DNA of 6,973 nt. Source: Acidobacteriota bacterium. GTDB taxonomy: Bacteria > Acidobacteriota > Terriglobia > Bryobacterales > Bryobacteraceae. The DNA is taken from positions 1-6,973 of the forward strand of contig JAPKYY010000272.1 in NCBI GenBank assembly GCA_026394095.1, written 5' to 3'. Positions 1 through 6,814 of this stretch are shown piece by piece. The position numbers and the translations under genes were made by a program. Position 1 is the first letter of the stretch. The number at the start of each line of letters is the position of its first letter. Below the pieces are notes generated by a model. It had not been told where the DNA came from. It saw only the letters and a program-made list of their open reading frames with translations, and ran no database searches.

Positions 1-71
1 GTCTCGAGTTTTTGGCCTTGAGCGGAGAGGCCAAAGGCGAACAGAATCGAGATGAGGGGATGCCGACACAC
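1..71 (-). CDS. Possible N-terminus of a secreted protein (partial, runs off left edge)
   Basis: Read on the minus strand from a GTG at 69-71, the sequence stays open to the window edge. It gives 23 residues that look like a signal peptide: a short basic start (C2-R3-H4), a hydrophobic core (PLISILFAFGL) and a polar Ala/Gln region (SAQGQ) where signal peptidase could cut. Such 'LSAQ' signal ends are, from memory, frequent in Acidobacteriota. No strong Shine-Dalgarno sequence precedes the GTG; only a weak GAGC lies upstream. No in-frame ATG is available in the visible part. It would be divergent from the tRNA-Thr gene, with its upstream region overlapping the tRNA promoter. A competing plus-strand reading (3-74) is open but featureless. 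The function cannot be told. Confidence 0.33.
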   Translation of the reverse strand, partial: MCRHPLISILFAFGLSAQGQKLE

Positions 72-83
72 TGAGCTCGATGA

Positions 84-89
84 TAAAAT
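84..89 (+). promoter_or_regulatory. Probable -10 element of the tRNA-Thr promoter
   Basis: TAAAAT at 84-89 matches the sigma-70 -10 consensus at five of six positions. It lies 11 bases before the mature tRNA 5' end, so transcription would start only a few bases upstream of the tRNA. A -35 is poor: CCGACA at 63-68 keeps the GACA half but leaves a short 15-base spacer. The surrounding A/T-rich tract (80-96) stands out from the flanking sequence. The call is by inspection only. Confidence 0.4.
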
Positions 90-100
90 AAAAAAGTTGG

Positions 101-176
<76 letters not shown>

Positions 177-361
177 TACAAGTCTTTCGTATTGGGCAAG
201 ATTCGCACTATGCCCAATACTGTGGCCACCCCTCACCCTTTCGACTGCTGCGAAGCTTTGTTCTTCGCTCACATGAACATATCGTTGGGTGGTCAATGCC
301 CTCCCAAAGACATCAATTGAAATGGTTCTAGCCCCCCCGGCCCAGCCATTGCATACCCCGC
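177..361. other. Non-coding segment between tRNA-Thr and the peptidase gene's 3' end
   Basis: I see no convincing gene in these 185 bases. They hold the 10-bp inverted repeat at 189-220, a smaller stem (GCGAAG 250-255 with CTTCGC 263-268), a C-rich run near 330-345, and a weak resemblance to the 5' half of the tRNA at 225-247 (GCCACCC, CTCA and CGACTG in the tRNA's order). None of this amounts to a terminator for the peptidase gene. Confidence 0.5.
189..220. repeat. Inverted repeat / hairpin just downstream of tRNA-Thr
   Basis: GTATTGGGCA (189-198) and TGCCCAATAC (211-220) are perfect 10-base inverted arms around a 12-base loop. On the plus strand the stem is followed by TGTGGCCACC and on the minus strand by GAAAGACTTG, so neither direction has the U-tract of a standard intrinsic terminator. 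It could still slow or process the tRNA primary transcript, or be the end of the inserted segment. It also lies downstream of the minus-strand peptidase gene. Confidence 0.65.
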
Positions 362-946
362 CTACACCGAGATGTACAGATTCACTAAAACACGCCCCGT
401 GTTGTACGTCGCTCGGTATCTTCCATCATTCGGCTGCTCGTTGATGTGTCCCGTCCACGGATCCAGAAATGTAACATGGCTCGGCACGCAACGGCCTACC
501 ACAACAAAGTGCGCACCCGGCCCATTCCATTTCACAAACGAAATTGCCGGCTTGTTATAGGCAATCTTGTTGGCTACTACCGCGATCTGCCCCCCATTGT
601 TGTGTTGCACCTCCACCTTGAGTCCCTCGTTCCGCAACGCTGTAGCCAACTGCCCATAAAACAACCCAAAATTGGCGAACGTCGCCCCCATCGAGTTTTG
701 GTTGCTGCCATGGCTGTTCGGGTCAAATGTCATCGGGGCAGCCGGAGCCGACGCTGCCGCACCCAATGAGGTGTTCACTGCTCCAAGATAGATCCGTCGC
801 GCCAACTCAAACTCTTCTTCAGCAAAACTCATCTGACGCGCAATGCCCCGCGCCATCCACGCCGAGGCCACCCCGCAGCTGGATTGCTGTTGCTGCTGCC
901 AAATTTGATAAACTCTCCCGCCTCTTCCCGTCTCGATGTTGATCAT
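362..946 (-). CDS. Papain-like (C39/C70-type) cysteine peptidase domain protein
   Basis: This 194-residue protein has the layout of a compact papain-fold cysteine peptidase. A Gln run (Q17-Q21) stands just before SSCGVAS, giving Cys24 as probable nucleophile and one of the glutamines as the oxyanion-hole residue. His146 lies in GAHFVVVG, and Asp162 begins DPWTG in the usual HxxxxxG...DPW block. Residues 62-90 are Ala/Gly/Ser/Asn-rich and may be a flexible insertion. There is no signal peptide or membrane segment, so it is probably cytoplasmic unless exported by a dedicated system. The ATG at 946 is well supported by AGGAGG (953-958, minus strand) with a 6-base spacer. It is the only gene between tRNA-Thr and the tRNA 3'-end repeat, which suggests horizontal arrival. 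No immunity, substrate or transporter gene is adjacent, so the substrate is unknown. Peptidase fold fairly sure; C39-like versus AvrRpt2/C70-like unresolved; activity inferred. Confidence 0.8.
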   Translation of the reverse strand: MINIETGRGGRVYQIWQQQQQSSCGVASAWMARGIARQMSFAEEEFELARRIYLGAVNTSLGAAASAPAAPMTFDPNSHGSNQNSMGATFANFGLFYGQLATALRNEGLKVEVQHNNGGQIAVVANKIAYNKPAISFVKWNGPGAHFVVVGRCVPSHVTFLDPWTGHINEQPNDGRYRATYNTGRVLVNLYISV

Positions 947-952
947 TACTCG

Positions 953-958
953 CCTCCT
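953..958 (-). promoter_or_regulatory. Strong Shine-Dalgarno of the peptidase gene
   Basis: On the minus strand AGGAGG ends six bases before the ATG at 944-946, a near-ideal ribosome binding site that fixes the start of the cysteine peptidase. It is the strongest such site among the genes here. Confidence 0.8.
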
Positions 959-990
959 GCGATTAAAGATATCATCGCAACTGGCTTATC

Positions 991-1037
991 GATTCCCAAT
1001 CAGTAGGTCGCCGGTTCGATCCCAGCGGGTGGCTCCA
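991..1037 (+). repeat. Partial tRNA-Thr 3'-end copy (putative attachment-site repeat)
   Basis: These 47 bases align without gaps to tRNA-Thr 130-176, from the anticodon stem to CCA, with four differences (996, 997, 1021, 1024). The stretch 998-1020 is identical to 137-159, as is 1025-1037 to 164-176. The 5' half of a tRNA is absent immediately upstream. The change at 1024 breaks a T-stem pair and 996-997 replace anticodon bases, so this copy is not a working tRNA. An intact tRNA on one side and a displaced 3' fragment on the other is the pattern left by tyrosine-recombinase integration into a tRNA gene. A decayed tandem tRNA is the alternative. Confidence 0.75.
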
Positions 1038-1057
1038 ATTCAGATCCATGCCATTGC

Positions 1058-1086
1058 AAGTCGCCTCAGGCGACTTTCGTTTTTTT
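1058..1086 (+). terminator. Intrinsic terminator, probably the original tRNA-Thr terminator
   Basis: AAGTCGCC (1058-1065) pairs with GGCGACTT (1069-1076) as a perfect 8-bp stem with a TCA loop, followed by TCG and seven T residues (1080-1086). It works only in the plus direction, since no T-run follows it on the minus strand. The only plus-strand element shortly upstream is the tRNA fragment ending 20 bases before it. It was therefore most likely the tRNA's own terminator before the intervening segment arrived. Confidence 0.85.
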
Positions 1087-1107
1087 GGGCTCTGCTCGAT
1101 TTACCGA

Positions 1108-1398
1108 TTAAGATCGGTCTTCGATGGGTTCAAAAGAGATCTTGAGGCGAGTATCCGTAGAAGCGGCGAAGCGTTCAAGGATTTGAACTGTGGCGCGAGT
1201 TTCGCCGCTCTCCAGGCGATTGATGGCCGAAATCGTGGTCTTCATCCGGTGAGCAAGCTGCTCCTGGGTGAGCCCGGCGGCTTTGCGGGCTTCAATCATG
1301 GCGATGGCCACTTCGCGGTCAGGCTCTGCGTCTTCAGCGGCCTGGATCGGCGCTTTGTCTTTGAGCCATTTTTCCGACAGTTTATTGGGTTTTGACAA
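1108..1398 (-). CDS. XRE/HigA-like helix-turn-helix DNA-binding protein
   Basis: This 96-residue protein has a clear XRE-type DNA-binding domain at about residues 30-79: an EARKAAG helix, then LTQEQLAHRM (43-52), the recognition helix region TISAINRLESG (55-65), and a closing ILERFAAS helix. The tail RLKISFEP (84-91) resembles the ends of HigA-like antitoxins and stand-alone regulators. The N-terminal 28 residues are charged and unassigned. The start is TTG at 1396-1398: the frame closes with TAA six bases upstream, and the next in-frame Met (34) lies inside the domain. No good Shine-Dalgarno sequence precedes it. With only 13 bases separating it from the stop of the 95-aa gene upstream, it is probably cotranscribed and perhaps translationally coupled. 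A small stem (ACCGAT/ATCGGT, 1103-1118) straddles its stop codon. It may autoregulate the pair. No RelE/HigB toxin is visible beside it. Confidence 0.85.
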   Translation of the reverse strand: MSKPNKLSEKWLKDKAPIQAAEDAEPDREVAIAMIEARKAAGLTQEQLAHRMKTTISAINRLESGETRATVQILERFAASTDTRLKISFEPIEDRS

Positions 1399-1411
1399 GT
1401 TTTACAGTCTG

Positions 1412-1699
1412 TTAGCGGGGATCTTCGTCCAGAGAGATCTTCAGGGCCTTGAGAAACTTCGTGTCCTGATTGTTCCAACTGATCTTGCCGGTAGCCTCGA
1501 AGTTGTCGGGGATCTCGGGATGATCGTCATTTTCGTCTTCGCGTTTGTTGAAGCCAATCGTCGCTTCCAGAACAAGGAAAACGTCGTAGCCGGCGCGTTT
1601 GATGTCGCCAATCGCAGCAGCGATCCGATCAGAGTCTGAGAGCGACTCGTTGATAGCATTGCCGAGCTCTTGCATTAGGTCTTTTAGGTTCTCGTCCAT
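1412..1699 (-). CDS. Acidic conserved-looking hypothetical protein (95 aa)
   Basis: I cannot name a function. The 95-residue product is strongly acidic, with roughly twice as many Asp/Glu as Lys/Arg. An N-terminal helix-rich part (residues 1-35) leads to the hydrophobic stretch YDVFLVLEATIGF (38-50), probably a buried strand rather than a membrane helix. An acidic linker rich in Asp/Glu (53-68) and a final KALKISLDED segment follow. There is no signal peptide, cysteine or catalytic motif. ATG at 1697-1699 is preceded by AAAGG with a short spacer. It is the first gene of an apparent two-gene unit with the helix-turn-helix protein, 13 bases downstream. The gene order would suit toxin then antitoxin as in higBA, but the acidic composition and absence of RelE-type basic residues argue against a RelE toxin. 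I have an impression of similar small proteins in Acidobacteriota, not verifiable here. Confidence 0.75.
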   Translation of the reverse strand: MDENLKDLMQELGNAINESLSDSDRIAAAIGDIKRAGYDVFLVLEATIGFNKREDENDDHPEIPDNFEATGKISWNNQDTKFLKALKISLDEDPR

Positions 1700-1776
1700 G
1701 CGCCTTTACCAGTCACAGAATACCATTCACTCTTATCGAACGCTCACAGCTTTGTTAGCATGAAACTTGCAGTGAC

Positions 1777-2028
1777 ATGAAACGATTTTTGCAGGCCTTT
1801 ATGCCCGGTGTGATCAAGCCGCTCCATATTCTGTGGAATGAGCTGATCGGGTTCTTTTTTGCGGTGTTCGCCATTGTGATCCTGGGAAGCCTGGTAAAGG
1901 GCATCTACGACTTCAAAGGCGATAGCGATAGCCTGGGACGCCTGGCACTCATGGCATTTGCATTTATCGTGATGGCCTACTACGGCCTTCAGAGTTTTTT
2001 CAAGGCGCGCAAGATCGGCCGGAGCTAG
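1777..2028 (+). CDS. Small membrane protein with two predicted helices
   Basis: The 83-residue product has two hydrophobic segments, about residues 22-42 (ELIGFFFAVFAIVILG core) and 55-75 (LALMAFAFIVMAYYGL core). They are separated by a short polar loop with DFKGDSD, and the protein ends in a basic tail (KARKIGRS). By the positive-inside rule both ends should be cytoplasmic and the acidic loop outside. No family is recognised. The ATG at 1777 has no clear ribosome binding site. The in-frame ATG at 1801 (Met9) follows GCAGG and is an alternative start. The gene is divergent from the helix-turn-helix pair, with 77 bases between. It ends in TAG three bases before the mutase ATG and lies in the same reading frame, so the two are probably cotranscribed. 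A link to methylmalonyl-CoA metabolism is not otherwise indicated. Confidence 0.75.
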   Translation: MKRFLQAFMPGVIKPLHILWNELIGFFFAVFAIVILGSLVKGIYDFKGDSDSLGRLALMAFAFIVMAYYGLQSFFKARKIGRS

Positions 2029-2031
2029 GCT

Positions 2032-3507
<1,476 letters not shown>

Positions 3508-3528
<21 letters not shown>

Positions 3529-3562
3529 ATACAAGGGAAAGGGTGAATCCAGAAGCGCTCTC
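3508..3562. repeat. Long-armed inverted repeat across the mutase stop codon
   Basis: GAGAGCGCTTCTG (3508-3520) and CAGAAGCGCTCTC (3550-3562) are perfect 13-base inverted arms around a 29-base loop that contains the mutase TGA (3526-3528). No T-run follows (CGTCTCTCTCT), so it is not a classic intrinsic terminator. It may stabilise the 3' end of the mutase mRNA, assist termination, or be the scar of a small inverted duplication. The left arm is coding sequence. Confidence 0.7.
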
Positions 3563-3710
3563 CGTCTCTCTCTATTGATAAGACGAACGAGATTGGCGAG
3601 TGTTAAGTTCCATCTCCAGTTTATTTTTCGGGTATTTGGGATGGGCAGGATCGAGTTGGGGCCAAGCGGGAGTTTGCCTGCCGAATGGCAGGAATGAGGG
3701 ATGATGTTAG

Positions 3711-4322
3711 GTGATGGCAGTCGTAGCAAAACGCATACCGGTCACTGAAGACGCCTACTTCGAGATGTTAGAGAAGAGCGACGTCAAGTTGGAGTATTGG
3801 GCGGGGACCGTGGTGGGGATGGCCGGTGCCTCCGATGAGCATTGTGATATTGAAATGAACCTGACCGGTGCAATTCTTCCGCAGTTGAAGGGTTCGGAAT
3901 GCAAAGCTCGCAGCGGTAATCAGGCGGTCTTCGTTGCGTCTCGAAATGCCTACGTGTTTCCGGATCTCAGTGTGACTTGCGGCAAGATGGAGAGGGTTGA
4001 GCGGAAGGGAATTAGCTGTCTACTCAACCCAACCGTGATCTTTGAAGTGCTATCCCCCAGCACTTCTTCAAGAGATGAGACTGAAAAGTTGTTCGCCTAC
4101 ACATCGCTTCGAAGCGTTCGCGAATATGTACTCGTTTACGCGGACCGGTACTGCGTAAAAGTTCACGCTAGAATTCAGCCAGACGAGATGTGGAAGACAA
4201 GTCTATACGAAGAACTGGACGCCGTATTTGCTTTGGCGAGTTGCGGAGTGGAGCTCAGTCTGACTCAGATCTATGAGGCAATCTCCTTCTCAGAACATCC
4301 CGAGAATGGCATTGGCCAGTAA
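3711..4322 (+). CDS. Uma2-family (DUF820) PD-(D/E)XK nuclease-like protein
   Basis: The 203-residue protein matches the Uma2/DUF820 pattern. It has an early KLEYWAGTVVGMAGAS strand-turn (26-41, Glu28), YVFPDLSVTCG (81-91, Asp85), then VIFEVLSPSTSSRDETEKL (109-127) with Glu112 and Lys126, and YVLVYADRYCVKVHAR strands. Asp85/Glu112 with a nearby Lys form the restriction-endonuclease-like metal site of the family. Nuclease activity is inferred for most members and their biological role is largely unknown. It has no membrane segment. The start is GTG at 3711 or ATG at 3714. AGG at 3709-3711 is too close to either, and GAGG at 3695-3698 is rather far. The gene stands alone, 182 bases after the mutase. 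Its last 33 bases (residues SEHPENGIGQ) lie antisense to the end of nuoH, beyond the usual 'L..IY' family terminus. Uma2 genes are often multicopy and mobile among genomes. Confidence 0.9.
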   Translation: MMAVVAKRIPVTEDAYFEMLEKSDVKLEYWAGTVVGMAGASDEHCDIEMNLTGAILPQLKGSECKARSGNQAVFVASRNAYVFPDLSVTCGKMERVERKGISCLLNPTVIFEVLSPSTSSRDETEKLFAYTSLRSVREYVLVYADRYCVKVHARIQPDEMWKTSLYEELDAVFALASCGVELSLTQIYEAISFSEHPENGIGQ

Positions 4323-5414
4323 GGACCCGAGAGCAAGCGGGATTAGCCGCTTCCAGCCAAGGTCCATCAACTGGTCGTAGCGAAGTCGCGGCCAGGTCGC
4401 ACGAAACCAGACCAGAACATAAAAAACCGCACTGATCTTGAAGAAAAACCAGAAGGGCGCGCTCACCAGGCTGGCCACAGCAGGAATCAGAAAAACCACT
4501 GCGGTAAGGCCCAGCAGAACTGTAAACGGCCATAATTTCATCCGCCAGCAACCGTAAGCACTGGCAGCAAAAAGCGCAAACGGAAACAACGCATCACTTG
4601 GGTATGCAAGCCACTCAATGTTTGGGAATGGCCGCAGCCAGCCTCCAAAAAAGAGTGTCACTGCAACGCTGCAAATGATGAATATGTTCGTGTACTCAGA
4701 CAGCATATAGATGCCCCAGCGAAAGCCTGAATATTCTGTGTGATATCCGGCGACGATTTCGCTCTCGGCTTCAGGTAGGTCAAATGGGGCTCGATTGATC
4801 TCGGCAACTGCTGCAATCAGGAAGATAAAGAAGCTCAGCAGCATCGCACCGTAATTACCAAAGATGAACCAGATTCGTTGCTGAAATTGCGCGTGTACGA
4901 TGCCGGTCATCGAAAGCGTCCCGGCCAGCATCACAGCGGTGATGATAGCGAGGCCAAGCGCCACTTCGTAGCTGATCAGCTGCGCGGCGCCGCGCAGAGC
5001 ACCAAGCAGCGAATAGTTGCTGTTCGAGGCCCAGCCACCAAGGATGATTCCGAAGACTCCGACAGCGGCAAGCGCCGAGATCAGAAGGATGCCAACATTC
5101 ACGTCTGCCACATGCACTGTGCTCGTTATCGGGATCACAGCAAAACTGGCAAAGGCCGTGGCCAGGCTGATCACCGGGGCGAGATAGAAGAGAAATTTGT
5201 CAGCGTCTTTGGGAACAAGATCTTCTTTAAGCAAGAGCTTGATGGCATCAGCAATCGGCTGAAGCAGGCCGTGTGGCCCAACCCGCATGGGCCCGAGACG
5301 CGCCTGAAAATCGGCCAAAAGCTTGCGTTCCACCAACACGAGATAGCCAACAACCAGCGGGAAGGCAGCTGTGAAAGTGATAGCGATGATGTAAGGCAGA
5401 AGCTGTTCGATCAT
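4290..5414 (-). CDS. nuoH: NADH-quinone oxidoreductase subunit H
   Basis: NuoH (ND1) is the membrane subunit joining the peripheral arm of complex I to the proton-pumping arm and forming much of the quinone-binding chamber in the inner membrane. The 374-residue protein shows multiple hydrophobic helices and the family's conserved cytoplasmic loops: VERKLLADFQARLGPMRVGP (28-47), LLQPIADAIKLLLKED (50-65), and EINRAPFDLPEAESE (205-219) followed by GYHTEYSGFRWG. The glutamates of that last loop contribute to the charged quinone/E-channel. It is longer than E. coli NuoH (about 325), with the extra length towards the C-terminal helices. The ATG (5412-5414) overlaps the nuoN stop by four bases (ATGA), and AGGAG lies nine bases upstream inside nuoN. 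It is the last gene of the run, and its end overlaps the convergent Uma2 gene by 33 bp. No terminator is evident. Confidence 0.97.
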   Translation of the reverse strand: MIEQLLPYIIAITFTAAFPLVVGYLVLVERKLLADFQARLGPMRVGPHGLLQPIADAIKLLLKEDLVPKDADKFLFYLAPVISLATAFASFAVIPITSTVHVADVNVGILLISALAAVGVFGIILGGWASNSNYSLLGALRGAAQLISYEVALGLAIITAVMLAGTLSMTGIVHAQFQQRIWFIFGNYGAMLLSFFIFLIAAVAEINRAPFDLPEAESEIVAGYHTEYSGFRWGIYMLSEYTNIFIICSVAVTLFFGGWLRPFPNIEWLAYPSDALFPFALFAASAYGCWRMKLWPFTVLLGLTAVVFLIPAVASLVSAPFWFFFKISAVFYVLVWFRATWPRLRYDQLMDLGWKRLIPLALGSLLANAILGMF

Positions 5415-6814
5415 CGAATAGCACTCCTGGCCCAGACGAGAACAGGTTCAGGGTTGATTCCGAGGGCGAGGCTCAAGATGGCCGTAAGGCCTACAGCCGC
5501 GCGCCAGCCTGTGCTCATTGTGACGGCATTGCTTGCATCTTCCGGCTTCTGTGTCATTTCACGAACGATACGGAAGTAGTAGTAAAGCGAAACAGCAACG
5601 TACAGGGCGGCAACCACGGCGATCCAGTATTGACGCGCCTGGATCAGCGAAAGAAAGACCAGATACTTGGCCATAAAGCCAGCTGTGGGGGGCAACCCGG
5701 CAAGTGAAACAAGCAGGATGATCATCATCAGCGCTACACCAGGATTCCGGTAGAGCAGACCTTTAAAATCACTAACCCCATCGCGGCTAAGCCCGGCAAT
5801 TAACAGGAAGGCCCCGGTGGTCATGATCGTGTATACGAGCAGATAAAGCAGGATGGCTTCGATGCCGGTTTGGTTGCCAGCCACGAGGCCGAGCAATATA
5901 TAGCCAACGTGTCCAATACTCGAGTAGGCCAGCATTCGCTTGGCACTCGATTGGGTAATGGCAGCAATGTTGCCGACACTAAGACTGGCAATAGCTGCAA
6001 ACGTAATAACGGCTTCCCAGGAGGGGCGGAATTCGTGCAGCGGCCCCAGCAGCAAACGCAATAGCAGGCCGAGGCTGGCAGCCTTGCTCGCAGTGGCCAG
6101 AAACGCGGTGACAGGCGTGGGGGCACCTTCGTAAGCATCAGGCGCCCACATATGCAGTGGCGCAGCCGCAACCTTGAACAACAACCCAACAACGATGGGG
6201 ATCACCGCAAGAAGAATCAAAGGATCATTCGGCACGCGGTTGCTCAGCATCGCTGTGATGCGCAGATAGTGCGTGGAGCCCGTCAGGCCGTAAAGGATCG
6301 AGAAGCCATAGAGCAGCAGGCCGCTTGAGAATGCCCCAAGAAGCAAATATTTGAGCGCAGCTTCGTTCGAGCGCGGATTGGTTCGGAAATAGCCCGTCAG
6401 CGTGTAGAAAGAAATGGCCGTGATCTCAAGACCGATAAAGACTGTGATCAGTTCAGTGCCGGAAATCATAAGGTACATGCCAGCCTGGGCCAGCAGGATG
6501 AGCGAGTAGAATTCAGGATGGTCTTCGTCCTTCGATTCGAGATAACGATACGCCCCAATAGCTGCAAGTAATCCAGCCAGGAGGCAGACTGCATTGAGAA
6601 AGAGGCCGAAGCGGTCGACAAGGATTGCGCCTTGAAAGCCTGCTAACCCGACGAAATCGGATTGTCGCCAGAGGCCGATCGCAGCAAGACCTTCCCCAAT
6701 GCTCAGAAAGACCACATAGATGCGGCTCGATTCAAAGCGCATCAGCAGCAGCGCGCACCCGAAGAGGGCGAAGATAAGAGCCGGAAGTATCGAGAAGAAA
6801 TCGTTGACCTGCAT
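5411..6814 (-). CDS. nuoN: NADH-quinone oxidoreductase subunit N
   Basis: NuoN (ND2) is one of the three antiporter-like proton-translocating membrane subunits of complex I. The 467-residue protein is hydrophobic throughout. It carries the family's buried charged residues: Glu130 in FIGLEITAISFYTLTGY, Lys214 in LLFKVAAAPLHMWAPDAYEG, Lys244 in TASKAASL, and Lys383 in GLPPTAGFMAKYLVF. By recalled alignment the first three correspond to E. coli NuoN Glu133, Lys217 and Lys247. KRMLAYSSIGHVGY (292-305) is another hallmark. It is full length for the family. The ATG (6812-6814) directly follows the nuoM TAA (6815-6817 on this strand) with no spacer and only a weak AAAGG upstream, suggesting translational coupling. 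Its own stop overlaps the nuoH start. The subunit identity is firm. That the next gene is nuoH rather than the end of the operon is unusual. Confidence 0.96.
   Translation of the reverse strand: MQVNDFFSILPALIFALFGCALLLMRFESSRIYVVFLSIGEGLAAIGLWRQSDFVGLAGFQGAILVDRFGLFLNAVCLLAGLLAAIGAYRYLESKDEDHPEFYSLILLAQAGMYLMISGTELITVFIGLEITAISFYTLTGYFRTNPRSNEAALKYLLLGAFSSGLLLYGFSILYGLTGSTHYLRITAMLSNRVPNDPLILLAVIPIVVGLLFKVAAAPLHMWAPDAYEGAPTPVTAFLATASKAASLGLLLRLLLGPLHEFRPSWEAVITFAAIASLSVGNIAAITQSSAKRMLAYSSIGHVGYILLGLVAGNQTGIEAILLYLLVYTIMTTGAFLLIAGLSRDGVSDFKGLLYRNPGVALMMIILLVSLAGLPPTAGFMAKYLVFLSLIQARQYWIAVVAALYVAVSLYYYFRIVREMTQKPEDASNAVTMSTGWRAAVGLTAILSLALGINPEPVLVWARSAIR

Noticed and set aside
189..220. Hairpin after tRNA-Thr as an intrinsic terminator
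   Set aside because: No U-tract on either strand after the stem; kept only as an inverted repeat.
372..942. Plus-strand open frames across 372-560, 446-769 and 727-942
   Set aside because: They are antisense to the peptidase gene, have arbitrary composition and no family motifs, while the minus-strand frame has a strong ribosome site and a catalytic triad.
1108..1699. A canonical HigBA toxin-antitoxin system
   Set aside because: Only the HigA-like half is recognisable. The upstream protein is strongly acidic with no RelE/HigB features, so I annotate the two genes separately.
2026..2028. TAG read as pyrrolysine or a programmed read-through codon
   Set aside because: No supporting element is visible, and a good ribosome site for the downstream ATG explains expression without read-through.
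4878..5579. A 233-codon plus-strand open frame
   Set aside because: It lies antisense to nuoH and nuoN, is rich in Lys/Arg/His/Gln as expected from the complement of hydrophobic codons, and shows no domain.
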